A stretch of DNA of 64,000 nucleotides from Negadavirga shengliensis. Lineage in GTDB: Bacteria; Bacteroidota; Bacteroidia; Cytophagales; Cyclobacteriaceae. The notes below the pieces were generated by a model. It was not told the DNA's origin, did not search any database, and was given only the letters and a program-made list of their open reading frames with translations. Within the stretch, counting starts at the first letter, position 1. Each line of letters starts with the position of its first letter. Shown here in pieces: positions 10,260-18,657 of this stretch. The translations under genes were made by a program, and so were the position numbers. Location: positions 62,001 through 126,000 of the forward strand of contig NZ_JBHSJJ010000008.1 of NCBI RefSeq assembly GCF_042652345.1, in the 5' to 3' direction.

Positions 10260-10451
10260 TCATGGTTGCTGATGATCGTCGTTCAGTTTTTTGAGACCTA
10301 AAAGAAATCCTACCAGAATAGGCGCCGTTACGGCGAACACGGCGATGCTGCCCAGACCTTTGGACCTTTTCATGGCGATGGTCGCGGCTATAATTACTAT
10401 TGGAACCCCATATTTGAGGCTGTTTTCAAAGGTTTTCTTGCGGAGGCTCAT
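10260..10451 (-). CDS. Small two-helix membrane protein, unknown function
   Basis: A 63-residue hypothetical protein. Two hydrophobic stretches (about residues 15-27 and 34-52) flank a short basic turn (KRSKG), and the tail is polar (KKLNDDHQQP). Its stop abuts the tamL stop, so the two genes converge with no spacer. The start ATG is the complement of 10449-10451. I do not recognise a family. Proper hydrophobic/polar patterning is the main reason to accept it. Confidence 0.6.
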   Translation of the reverse strand: MSLRKKTFENSLKYGVPIVIIAATIAMKRSKGLGSIAVFAVTAPILVGFLLGLKKLNDDHQQP

Positions 10452-10536
10452 AAATTATCAACGGTTTGCATGGATTTTGGATTATCATGCAACTATAATG
10501 CCGGACATTTCCATTTTCAACAGATCGCTATCCCAC

Positions 10537-11628
10537 TCAGTAGTCAAATTTCAATTGTTCGCCAGGCAATGATCCCGATTTGCTCTGGAAAAGATTGGAT
10601 ATGCCCAGCCCCAACAACCTGACCGGGGCCATGGTGCTTTCCTGCCTGAGCAGTTCCATCCCCATTTCAGGAATTTCTTCTTGTTTTATGTATTCCGGCA
10701 AGCTTTTGCTTCTGGTTTGAATGCTGAAATCATTGAATTTGATTTTGAGGGTAATGGTCCTTCCTTTGGCCTGGGTTCTCTCTAGCCTGCCAAGCAGCTC
10801 GGAGGTGATTAAATTTAGCGCTTCTTCTATTTCCCGGGTCGAGAAAATATCCTTTTCGAAAGTTCTTTCCACGCTAATGGATTTTCGGACGCGGTTAGGT
10901 TTGACTTCGCTGAGATGGATACCCCGGACGATTTCAAAGTAATGCAAACCTGATTTTCCAAATCTGCTGATCAGAAATGACAGCGAAAACTGCTTTAGGT
11001 CAAAGCCGCTATGGATACCCAATGCTTTCATCTTTTGGGCGGTGACTTTTCCTATGCCATAAAATTTCTCTATAGGGAGGTTTTCCAGGAAAGCCTCTGC
11101 CTTATCCGGCGGTATGACAGCCTGGCCATTGGGTTTGTTTAGGTCTGAGGCCACTTTTGCCAGGAATTTGTTATAGGAAATACCCGCTGAAGCATTTAGG
11201 CCGGTTTCTTTCTTGATCCTCTCCCGTATTTCCCGTGCCAGCAAACTGGCAGAAGGCCTGCCCAATTTGTTTTCTGTGACGTCCAGAAAAGCTTCGTCCA
11301 ATGAAAGGGGCTCCACAAGGTCGGTATATTCCAAAAAGAGCTGCCTGATTTGGTGGGAAATTTCTTTATAACGTTCAAACCTGGGCTTGACGAAAATCAG
11401 ATGAGGACATTTTCGGGCAGCTATTGCAGCGGGCATGGCAGACCTTACACCGAACCGCCTGGCTTCATAGCTGGCTGCCGCCACAACACCCCGTTCTCTA
11501 TTTCCGCCTACCGCCACAGGTTTGCCACGGAGCTCGGGATGATCCAACTGCTCTACAGAAGCAAAAAAAGCATCCATGTCGATATGTATGATTTTGCGAT
11601 TGTCAGACGTGCCTTTATCCGATTCCAT
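10537..11628 (-). CDS. dinB: DNA polymerase IV (Y-family translesion polymerase)
   Basis: Error-prone polymerase acting in translesion synthesis, 363 residues. The catalytic palm has HIDMDAFFASVEQ near residue 15 (first metal-binding Asp) and SLDEAFLDVT near residue 105 (second Asp/Glu pair). The thumb helix-hairpin-helix (FYGIGKVTAQKMKALGI) lies near 180-200 and a little-finger domain follows. The length fits DinB. The C-terminal SLPGEQLKFDY resembles a beta-clamp-binding tail region but I do not see a canonical QLxLF. The gene stands alone and no LexA-like operator was recognised. Confidence 0.94.
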   Translation of the reverse strand: MESDKGTSDNRKIIHIDMDAFFASVEQLDHPELRGKPVAVGGNRERGVVAAASYEARRFGVRSAMPAAIAARKCPHLIFVKPRFERYKEISHQIRQLFLEYTDLVEPLSLDEAFLDVTENKLGRPSASLLAREIRERIKKETGLNASAGISYNKFLAKVASDLNKPNGQAVIPPDKAEAFLENLPIEKFYGIGKVTAQKMKALGIHSGFDLKQFSLSFLISRFGKSGLHYFEIVRGIHLSEVKPNRVRKSISVERTFEKDIFSTREIEEALNLITSELLGRLERTQAKGRTITLKIKFNDFSIQTRSKSLPEYIKQEEIPEMGMELLRQESTMAPVRLLGLGISNLFQSKSGSLPGEQLKFDY

Positions 11629-11776
11629 GCTTATACGACTTAGGTATTATTTTTGTATAAATTTAAACCATTATCCCTTTTAATCAGCAAAAATTCACTC
11701 GCTGATGGTCAGTTGTGAGGACTCCGGTAACGGGTTTCCGACATAATATCTATACTTTAACCTAAACAAATGAAAG

Positions 11777-12262
11777 ATGAAAAAAACGGTTTTAATCATA
11801 ATAGCGGGATGGTTATATGCATGTGGCCCTTCCGAAAACAGAGAGTCAACCACCGCTATAGAAGAAGTGGTGGAAAATTTGGAAGAAAAGGTGACGGGAA
11901 GTGAATGGATCGTTTATGAGGGTGGCATTCCCTGTATCGATTGTGACGAAATCCAGGTGGAACTTTGGTTGGAAAACGACTCGAGCGAAGTAACACCCGA
12001 TTACCGGTTGGTGATGAATTACATAAACACTCCTGCCGGTGATACAGAGGAAGCGGTGGAGGGGAATTATACCATCATTTCCGGCTATGACAGGGATAGG
12101 GATGCCACCCTGTTTCAGCTGAATCCCGGCACGAATGAGCCCCGGTATTTTGTCCTCAATGATGACCGGTCCATTACCATGCTGGGAGAGGACATGCAGC
12201 CTTTAGATGAAGGCTTAGAAAGGGATTTGGATTACAATTTGGAACTTAAGGAAGCGGATTAA
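11777..12262 (+). CDS. NlpE-like lipoprotein (copper-resistance NlpE N-terminal-type domain)
   Basis: A 161-residue lipoprotein with lipobox LYACG at residue 16. After a short acidic linker comes GGIPCIDCDEIQVELWLE (about residues 51-68). This matches the PCxDCxGI start of NlpE N-terminal domains, with a CxxC pair. The end, YFVLNDDRSITMLGEDMQPL, resembles the NlpE strand carrying the ML-D motif. In enterobacteria NlpE senses surface and lipoprotein stress through Cpx; no Cpx genes are seen here, so its role is open. The terminator overlaps its stop codon. Confidence 0.65.
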   Translation: MKKTVLIIIAGWLYACGPSENRESTTAIEEVVENLEEKVTGSEWIVYEGGIPCIDCDEIQVELWLENDSSEVTPDYRLVMNYINTPAGDTEEAVEGNYTIISGYDRDRDATLFQLNPGTNEPRYFVLNDDRSITMLGEDMQPLDEGLERDLDYNLELKEAD

Positions 12263-12278
12263 CCTCCGCTTTTATTTT
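12252..12278 (+). terminator. Intrinsic terminator overlapping the NlpE-like stop codon
   Basis: Stem AAGCGG (12252-12257) and CCGCTT (12266-12271) encloses the stop codon and is followed by TTATTTT. Confidence 0.6.
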
Positions 12279-12591
12279 GCCTGTCCTGAGAAATGCCGGG
12301 TTTCGGGTCGCTGCAATTAGTAAAATGTCCACACCTGCCTAAAGGACGGCAGTCAGGGGTTGCCTCGGACCCGGTCAACAGGATTCGGGGATTAGCACGA
12401 TTTTTTTGTCCACTAATCGTTGAGATTTCCGTCAATTTATACTTAACAGGACACTGGCCTGGTCAATTATGCATGGGGCATCGGGAAATTTTCAATACCG
12501 GCTTGACGTGTTTACCCCGTTAAATTGTCGGATTGTACAACCGTTATTGGATGACGATTTTTTTAAGTTTGTTCTTAAAATATCAACTGCC
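12279..12591. other. Intergenic stretch without a convincing gene
   Basis: About 310 bp between the NlpE-like gene and the GyrI-like gene. A 76-codon open frame on the plus strand shows no protein-like pattern. The frame of the following gene stays open upstream of 12592, but the residues there do not look coding. No promoter box was recognised. Confidence 0.5.
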
Positions 12592-12999
12592 ATGGAAAAA
12601 ATAAGAATAGATAAAGACATCGAGCTGTTTTGTGTAGAGGCCGATGCTTTTCCTGATGGTATTTTGAAAGCCCATCAAGCCCTCCATCAAAAAATCCCTT
12701 TTTCCCGTAAAAGAAAATATTTTGGATTGTCGAGACCGGAAAAGGGTAAAATTGTTTACTGGGCGGGGGCTGAAGTGCGCCACACGGACCATGTGGAAAA
12801 ATCGGACGGAGATAGAAAACTGATAAGAAGCGGTGATTATATCGGTTTGAGGATAAAGGGCTACAGAGAGGATATTGAGAGCATAGGCGAAGCATTTAAT
12901 GAATTGATTGCCCGGCCTGAAATAGACCCTGAGGGATATTGTGTGGAGTGGTATCTGGAGGATGATGAGACCGTGTTATGCATGGTCAGGTTAAAATGA
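12592..12999 (+). CDS. GyrI-like / AraC effector-binding-domain protein
   Basis: 135 residues with the pattern of the GyrI-like small-molecule-binding domain: short N-terminal strand, helix with HQALHQKI, YWAGAEV strand near residue 60, GDYIGLRIKG near 82-91, and a final EGYCVEWYLEDD strand. Such stand-alone domains bind hydrophobic ligands or act as antidotes or sensors. The frame is open back to 12469, but the ATG at 12592 gives the natural domain start. The next gene begins 7 nt after its stop, so both are probably co-transcribed. Confidence 0.7.
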   Translation: MEKIRIDKDIELFCVEADAFPDGILKAHQALHQKIPFSRKRKYFGLSRPEKGKIVYWAGAEVRHTDHVEKSDGDRKLIRSGDYIGLRIKGYREDIESIGEAFNELIARPEIDPEGYCVEWYLEDDETVLCMVRLK

Positions 13000-13006
13000 T
13001 CCGCTT

Positions 13007-13354
13007 ATGGTAACATTAAGAGCATGCCCTAAGGGTCATAGGTATTACAAAAGCAGTGACTGCCCCACCTGCCCGGCATGCGAGCAGGAAAGGAAGCCCA
13101 AAGAAGGCTTTCTATCGCTCCTTGCTGCTCCGGCAAGAAGGGCATTGGAAAACATGGGTATATATTCTCTGGAGAAATTGGCAGAATATAGGGAAGCGGA
13201 GATAATTCGGTTGCACGGGATGGGCCCATCCACACTGCCCAAGTTGAGGAAAGCTTTGGCAGAGAATGGCCTTGCTTTCAGGAATGACGATTACCTGGGG
13301 AAAGGAGATGAATGCGCCCAAATATTTGGACAAAAAAGAGGAGGTTCCTTATGA
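13007..13354 (+). CDS. Zinc-ribbon plus helix-hairpin-helix protein (RNA polymerase alpha C-terminal-like)
   Basis: 115 residues. The N-terminus has CPKGHRYYKSSDCPTCPAC, a Cys-rich ribbon with spacing suited to one zinc. Residues about 45-90 form a helix-hairpin-helix (ALENMGIYSLEKLAEY, then LHGMGPSTLPKLRKAL) like the alpha-CTD of RNA polymerase or the HhH of DNA-binding proteins. Non-specific DNA binding is the likely activity. It starts 7 nt after the GyrI-like gene and the two form a small operon. Confidence 0.7.
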   Translation: MVTLRACPKGHRYYKSSDCPTCPACEQERKPKEGFLSLLAAPARRALENMGIYSLEKLAEYREAEIIRLHGMGPSTLPKLRKALAENGLAFRNDDYLGKGDECAQIFGQKRGGSL

Positions 13355-13423
13355 GCTTAATCAGAATGGGTTTTTCCCAAGGCCGCCAACCTTCCAAATA
13401 TCCAGCCCCCCAGCGGGGATAGG

Positions 13424-14227
13424 TTATTTGTTGAATCCTCTTAGCTTCACTTGAGTGAGTTTTCTTTTGGTATCCAGAGGGAAATCGCCTTTCATCATCC
13501 AGTCGTAATACCCCGGCTCTTCTTTCAGAACCTGTTCTATGGTCTTGCCTTTGAGCTTGCCGAAGTTAAAGCATTCCTGGCCCTGGTCATTGAAGACAAA
13601 CCTTCCTGCCAGATCCACCATCTTTTCATTGATCAGGGCATGGATCTTTTTCATGTCATTTTCTATAATCCCCATTTTGTTTCCCTGAAGGTCCTCCACC
13701 TCTTCTCCTTCATATTTCGCCACCTGTGCTTTAAAGACTTCATAAGTGGCCAGGGTATCCGCTTCCGCACTGTGGGCATTTTCAAGGGTTTTTCCACAGT
13801 AAAACTTGTAAGCGGCGGTCAGGTTCCTTTTTTCCATCATATGGAAAATCTTCTGGGCATCCAACAGGTTTCTTTTTTCAATGTCAAAATCAATACCTGA
13901 CCGCAGAAATTCTTCTACCAATAAGGGAATATCATATTTTAAAACATTAAAACCCGCCAGATCCGCCCCTTCAAAAAACCTGTGAAGCTCTCTCGCTACT
14001 TCTTTGAATGTGGGGGAGTCCTTTACGTCTTCATCATAAATCCCATGAATCAGAGAGGATTCTCTGGGAATGGGTATGGTAGGATTGATTTTCAAAGTTT
14101 TGATTTCTTCCTTACCATCTGGGTAAACTTTCAAGATGGATATTTCTACTATCCGGTCTGTAGAAATATTAATGCCGGTTGCCTCCAGGTCAAAAAATGC
14201 CAGAGGATGCTTTAAATTCAAGTTCAT
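13424..14227 (-). CDS. DEDDh 3'-5' exonuclease (DnaQ/ExoX-like)
   Basis: 267-residue exonuclease. Motif ExoI is FFDLEATG near residue 12 (Asp and Glu). ExoII is AGFNVLKYDIPLL near 92-104. ExoIII is HSAEADTLATYEV near 150-162, with the histidine of the DEDDh class. The C-terminal part (FNFGKLKGKTIEQV... GYYDWMMKGDFP) matches the small domain found after exonuclease cores in ExoX-type proteins. It probably trims 3' ends in repair. It converges with the HhH gene and has its own start beside an A/T-rich leader. Confidence 0.85.
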   Translation of the reverse strand: MNLNLKHPLAFFDLEATGINISTDRIVEISILKVYPDGKEEIKTLKINPTIPIPRESSLIHGIYDEDVKDSPTFKEVARELHRFFEGADLAGFNVLKYDIPLLVEEFLRSGIDFDIEKRNLLDAQKIFHMMEKRNLTAAYKFYCGKTLENAHSAEADTLATYEVFKAQVAKYEGEEVEDLQGNKMGIIENDMKKIHALINEKMVDLAGRFVFNDQGQECFNFGKLKGKTIEQVLKEEPGYYDWMMKGDFPLDTKRKLTQVKLRGFNK

Positions 14228-14773
14228 TATTATTGTTTATTTAATTATTTTGTGCTTAGCAGGATTAGGTCTCCATATTGTCGGATGTCCCTGAACTCAT
14301 CAGCAAAAGATCAGTGTTTTGATAAGTTCTTGATTCCAGGTACTTGCTCAATTGATTCACAACCTGGGAAAAACCTTTAAGTTTTCATTTTCAAACCCCT
14401 CCAAGAGGTGTATTTACCCATAAGGCATAATTTTTTTTAAAGATACGGCTTTTAGGTCTAAATAAATAATGGCCTCGTCCGCTTCATCGGATATGGGTGC
14501 ACAGTGATGGATAAATCCAGGTTGAAGTGAACGATAAGTAGGATGTGTTCCTGGATCCTTTCAGGTATCTTGATGATATCGTCTTTTGAGGGCACTGACG
14601 GTGGCGTGCAATTTGAAAAGGGCATAAGAACTTGTCCATGAAAGTTATTTTTTCTTTCGTTCTTAATACGAAATTGCGTTAAGACCTTGTTATTGTAATA
14701 GTTAGAAAGATGTGGATAAATAAGTGTATAAATTGTTCAAAATCTTTGACATAAAGCGAGTACATTTGTTTAT
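14228..14773. other. 546-bp intergenic region with a possible decayed reading frame
   Basis: No complete gene is seen. On the minus strand 14414-14560 is a 48-codon open frame without a start; it ends ADEAIIYLDLKAVSLKKI and looks protein-like. It is closed upstream by a stop at 14561-14563. Other frames upstream run on briefly. This may be the 3' remnant of a lost gene. A TACATTTG box at 14761-14768 sits just before dnaB. Confidence 0.4.
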
Positions 14774-16363
14774 ATGGCGGAAAGCAACATTAATAAAAAA
14801 GAAAGGATAGGAAATACCAGAAGGAGGTTTATTGAGCAGTCTTCGGCATTGGGGAAGTTACCTCCGCAAGCGGTGGACCTGGAGGAAGCGGTTCTTGGGG
14901 CTTTGATGCTGGAGAAGGATGCACTCACTGCCGTAGTGGATATCCTATCCCCTGATAGCTTTTACAAAGATGCCCACAAGCATATTTATGAGGCCATCCT
15001 TGATCTTTTCAATGAAGGGGAGCCCATAGACCTGCTCACGGTGACCAACCAACTCAGAAAAAACGGCAAGCTGGAGCTGGCAGGTGGAGCCTATCATATT
15101 ACCGAACTGACCTCGAAGGTGTCTTCCGCCGCCAACGTGGAGTACCATGCCCGGATCATCACCGAGCAGGCGATGAAGCGTGACATGATCCGTATTGCTT
15201 CAGAAATCCAAAGGGAAGCATTTGAAGACACCACCGATGTGTTTGAGCTCTTGGATAAAATGGAACAGTCTCTTTTCGAGATTTCCGAAAACAATATCAA
15301 GAAGAATTACGTGGACATGCGTTCCATCATGAGGGAAGCCATTGTCGAGTTGGAGGGGAAAAAGGGTCAAAAAGATGGTCTGACCGGTGTTCCCAGTGGT
15401 TTTACTGCCCTGGATAGGGTTACTTCCGGCTGGCAGAAATCCGACCTCGTGATCATCGCTGCCCGACCTGCCATGGGAAAGACGGCATTTGTGCTCTCCG
15501 TGTTGAGAAATGCGGCCGTGGACCACAGCCGGCCAGTGGCGATCTTTTCATTGGAAATGTCTTCCGTGCAGTTGGTGAACAGGTTGATCTCATCCGAGGC
15601 TGAACTGGATTCGGAAAAAATAAAGAAAGGAAACCTGGCGGATTATGAGTGGCAACAACTTATCCACAAAACAGGAAAGCTTACCTCTGCCCCCATTTAT
15701 GTGGATGATACCCCGGCCTTGTCCATATTGGAACTACGGGCAAAATGCCGGCGACTAAAGGCTCAAAATGACGTGCAGCTTATTGTGATCGACTATTTGC
15801 AGCTCATGTCGGGTGACAGCAAGGGGGGCAATGGAGGGAACAGGGAACAGGAAATATCCAGTATTTCCAGAGCGCTGAAGAAAATAGCAAAAGAACTCAA
15901 TGTGCCGGTGATTGCGCTGTCCCAGCTTTCCAGAGCGGTGGAAACCAGGGGAGGGGACAAACGTCCCCAATTATCCGATCTGAGGGAGTCCGGTGCCATA
16001 GAACAGGATGCGGATATCGTGATGTTTTTGTATCGACCGGAATATTATGGTATCACAGAAGATGAAGATGGCAACAGTACTTCCGGGGTGGGGGAAGTCA
16101 TCATCGCCAAACACCGTAACGGTTCACTTGAAAACGTCAAATTAAGATTTATCGGTAAGTATACCAAGTTTACGGATTTGGATCTTAACGTTCCCTATCA
16201 GCCCCAAGACGCCCTTTATGGCAGCCGGTTTCCAAGTACTTCGGGAGGTAAGGATTTTGAAGGCGGGGGCATGATCCGGCTAGGGAGCAAGGCCAATGGT
16301 CCGGAGCATGATGATGACCCTTTTTCGGGAGATATCGGAGGCGGAGGTCCCGCTCCTTTTTGA
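14774..16363 (+). CDS. dnaB: Replicative DNA helicase DnaB
   Basis: Hexameric 5'-3' helicase of the replication fork, 529 residues. The N-terminal primase-interacting domain starts at PPQAVDLEEAVLGALML (about residues 30-46). The RecA-like core has Walker A ARPAMGKTAF near residue 230 and Walker B LIVIDYLQLM near 336. A DnaB motif region (LSQLSRAVE) lies near 377 and the SDLRESGAIEQDAD loop follows. No intein interrupts it. The Gly/Pro-rich tail is disordered. A hairpin terminator follows. Confidence 0.96.
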   Translation: MAESNINKKERIGNTRRRFIEQSSALGKLPPQAVDLEEAVLGALMLEKDALTAVVDILSPDSFYKDAHKHIYEAILDLFNEGEPIDLLTVTNQLRKNGKLELAGGAYHITELTSKVSSAANVEYHARIITEQAMKRDMIRIASEIQREAFEDTTDVFELLDKMEQSLFEISENNIKKNYVDMRSIMREAIVELEGKKGQKDGLTGVPSGFTALDRVTSGWQKSDLVIIAARPAMGKTAFVLSVLRNAAVDHSRPVAIFSLEMSSVQLVNRLISSEAELDSEKIKKGNLADYEWQQLIHKTGKLTSAPIYVDDTPALSILELRAKCRRLKAQNDVQLIVIDYLQLMSGDSKGGNGGNREQEISSISRALKKIAKELNVPVIALSQLSRAVETRGGDKRPQLSDLRESGAIEQDADIVMFLYRPEYYGITEDEDGNSTSGVGEVIIAKHRNGSLENVKLRFIGKYTKFTDLDLNVPYQPQDALYGSRFPSTSGGKDFEGGGMIRLGSKANGPEHDDDPFSGDIGGGGPAPF

Positions 16364-16382
16364 AAAATACCTTTTGTAAACC

Positions 16383-16420
16383 GGTCCTGGAATATATGGC
16401 AGGGCCTTTGTTGTATTTTT
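16383..16420 (+). terminator. Probable intrinsic terminator of dnaB
   Basis: Stem GGTCCTG (16383-16389) with CAGGGCC (16400-16406), one G-T pair, followed by the T-rich tail TTTGTTGTATTTTT. Confidence 0.6.
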
Positions 16421-16463
16421 AGGAATTTGATAAACATAAGTGAATTGCCAAATACCAACCCCT

Positions 16464-17462
16464 ATGAAAGCAGTCGTATTGGACAGCCAACATCCCGATA
16501 AAATCCGTTTGGCAGCCATGAATCTCCCTACCTTGGGAGTCAACGAAGCAAAAATCAAGATTCATGCCGCCGCTTTGAATCATAGAGACCAGTGGTGCAG
16601 GGAAGGAAAATACCCTAATCTCACAGATGCAGTGGTATTAGGATCGGATGGCGCAGGGGTAGTGATAGCTGTGGGGAATGAAGTTGACAGTTCCTGGATT
16701 GGGAAGGAGGTCATCATTAACCCGGCCATACATTGGGGAAATAATTCCCGGGTTCAGGACCGCAATTTTAGAATTCTGGGCATGCCGGACCACGGGACTT
16801 TTGCGGAGTACCTTCATGTGGATGCCGACAGATTGCATACCAAGCCTGAGCATTTGGATTTTGAAAGAGCGGCTGCTTTGCCGCTGGCCGGACTGACGGC
16901 TTATCGGGCGCTGGTGTATCATGGAAAGGTAAAAAAAGGTGATAAAGTGTTGATCACGGGATATGGCGGAGGCGTGGCACAGATGGCCGTTCAGTTTGCG
17001 GTGGCTATGGGTGCCGAAGTCTATGTGAACAGCGGCGAAAAATCAAAAATCGATAAAGCCATTGCCATGGGAGTGAAGGCGGGTTTTGACTATCAGGAGG
17101 CATCATGGCCAAAGCAAGCTTTGGATATGAGTGGCGGTTTTGATTTAATAGTGGACAGCGCGATGGGAGATACCCTTTCAAATTTGCTGGACGTGGTGAG
17201 GCCGGGGGGCAGCATCGTTTTTTACGGAGCTACTTTGGGCAACCCTTCCCAACTCAATGCCAGGAAGGTTTTTTGGAACCAGATCAGGATACAGGGATCA
17301 ACGATGGGCAGTGATCAGGATTTTTCTGATATGCTTCTGTTCGTGAACGGCAAAAAAATAGTTCCACAGATAGACAGTGTCAGACCCCTTGAAAATGCCT
17401 TGGAGGCCTTTGAAAAGATGGCATCCGGAAATCAAATGGGCAAATTGGTATTAAAGGTATAG
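16464..17462 (+). CDS. Zinc-independent alcohol dehydrogenase / quinone-oxidoreductase-like protein (MDR family)
   Basis: 332 residues, medium-chain dehydrogenase/reductase fold. The catalytic GroES-like half includes AALNHRDQWCREGKYPN, LGSDGAGVV and KPEHLDFERAAALPLAGLTAYRAL. The Rossmann half starts at VLITGYGGGVAQMAVQFA. The cysteine and histidine ligands of the catalytic zinc and the structural-zinc loop are not evident, pointing to the quinone-oxidoreductase branch using NAD(P)H. The frame opens at 16440, but the ATG at 16464 matches the family start MKAVVL. Substrate unknown. It converges with the TPR gene. Confidence 0.82.
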   Translation: MKAVVLDSQHPDKIRLAAMNLPTLGVNEAKIKIHAAALNHRDQWCREGKYPNLTDAVVLGSDGAGVVIAVGNEVDSSWIGKEVIINPAIHWGNNSRVQDRNFRILGMPDHGTFAEYLHVDADRLHTKPEHLDFERAAALPLAGLTAYRALVYHGKVKKGDKVLITGYGGGVAQMAVQFAVAMGAEVYVNSGEKSKIDKAIAMGVKAGFDYQEASWPKQALDMSGGFDLIVDSAMGDTLSNLLDVVRPGGSIVFYGATLGNPSQLNARKVFWNQIRIQGSTMGSDQDFSDMLLFVNGKKIVPQIDSVRPLENALEAFEKMASGNQMGKLVLKV

Positions 17463-17493
17463 AGGTCATTTCCCCGGCATAACGGTTTGGATT

Positions 17494-17820
17494 TTACTCG
17501 TTTTCCAACTGAAAGTTGAGATAAGCGTTGTCAAGTTCCTTTTTGGCATGCTGGTTGTTTTGTCTTTTTGCCAACGCAAGGCCTTCAAGGTAGAGCTTGT
17601 TTGCCAGAGATATATTGCCTTCCGAGGCATAAAACGCTGCTGCATGATAATAGGTGGGAAGATAATTTTTATGTTCCTCCAATAGTTTGTTAAAATAAAA
17701 AGATGCCTTTTCTTTGTCCTGATTTTGATATTCCAGAGCAAGGGCGTAAATATTGAACGGGTTTTCCGGTTCTTCTTCAGCAAATTGCAGAAGTTCGCGG
17801 ATTCGGTCCATATTGTTCAT
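17494..17820 (-). CDS. Small tetratricopeptide-repeat protein
   Basis: 108 residues forming about two and a half TPR units: PENPFNIYALALEYQNQ (residues 18-34), YLPTYYHAAAFYASEGNISLANKLY (residues 53-77) and a last helix KKELDNAYLNF. No signal peptide, so cytoplasmic. TPR proteins mediate protein contacts; the partner is not shown. It is divergent from etfB with a 69-bp gap, which may share promoter sequence. Confidence 0.72.
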   Translation of the reverse strand: MNNMDRIRELLQFAEEEPENPFNIYALALEYQNQDKEKASFYFNKLLEEHKNYLPTYYHAAAFYASEGNISLANKLYLEGLALAKRQNNQHAKKELDNAYLNFQLENE

Positions 17821-17889
17821 GGTCTTTTTTTTAAATAAAAGGTGTATTCATTAAATTGACTAATTTAGCAAAAATTGAAATAAAAGTTT

Positions 17890-18627
17890 ATGAAAATACT
17901 TGTTTGTATAACGCATGTTCCTGATACCACTTCCAGGATTCAGTTTACGGATAACAATACCAAGCTGGATAAATCCGGCGTGCAGTTCATCATAGGCCCC
18001 TACGATGATTACGCGTTGGCCAGAGCTGTCGAACTTAAAGAACAGAGTGGCGGCAGCATTACTGTTTTGAATGTGGGGGAGGCGGAGAGCGAACCCACTT
18101 TGAGGAAGGCACTTGCTATCGGTGCCGATGAAGCCATTAGGATCAATGCTTTTCCAAAGGATGCTTTTTTTGTGGCCTCGCAGATTGCCCATTATGCGAA
18201 AGAAGGGAATTATGATTTGATCATGATGGGAAGAGAATCCATTGATTTCAATGGGGGCATGGTGCACGGAATGGTGGGTGAATTGCTGGAAATTCCGTCC
18301 ATCTCACCGGTGATGAAACTTGACATTGAGAACAATGTGGGTAAGATGGCAAGAGAGATAGAAGGAGGTAAGGAATATATTGAAGTGGCCTTGCCGTTCA
18401 TAGCAGGCTGTCAGGAACCCATAGCGGAGTGGAAAATTCCTAATATGCGGGGTATCATGTCGGCAAGGACCAAACCTTTAAATACCGTGGAGCCTGTCAC
18501 CGATGAGGTCAACACCGATGTCAGGGAATATGCGCTGCCTCCCGCTAAAGGCGCCGTAAAATTAGTAGACAAAGACAAGGTGGAGGAATTGGTGCAGTTA
18601 CTTAAGAATGAGGCAAAAGTACTTTAA
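17890..18627 (+). CDS. etfB: Electron transfer flavoprotein, beta subunit
   Basis: 245 residues. EtfB pairs with EtfA to carry electrons from acyl-CoA and related dehydrogenases to the quinone pool; the beta subunit binds AMP. The start MKILVCITHVPDT and the segment LIMMGRESIDFNGGMVHGMVGELL near residues 115-138 are typical. It is followed after 30 nt by etfA, forming an operon that probably also includes the bifunctional nuclease gene. Confidence 0.94.
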   Translation: MKILVCITHVPDTTSRIQFTDNNTKLDKSGVQFIIGPYDDYALARAVELKEQSGGSITVLNVGEAESEPTLRKALAIGADEAIRINAFPKDAFFVASQIAHYAKEGNYDLIMMGRESIDFNGGMVHGMVGELLEIPSISPVMKLDIENNVGKMAREIEGGKEYIEVALPFIAGCQEPIAEWKIPNMRGIMSARTKPLNTVEPVTDEVNTDVREYALPPAKGAVKLVDKDKVEELVQLLKNEAKVL

Positions 18628-18657
18628 ACCGGGTTTAACCTAAATAAAACAGAAGTT

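Noticed and set aside
12293..12523. 76-codon plus-strand open frame
   Set aside because: No recognisable pattern and no clear ribosome site; not supported as a gene.
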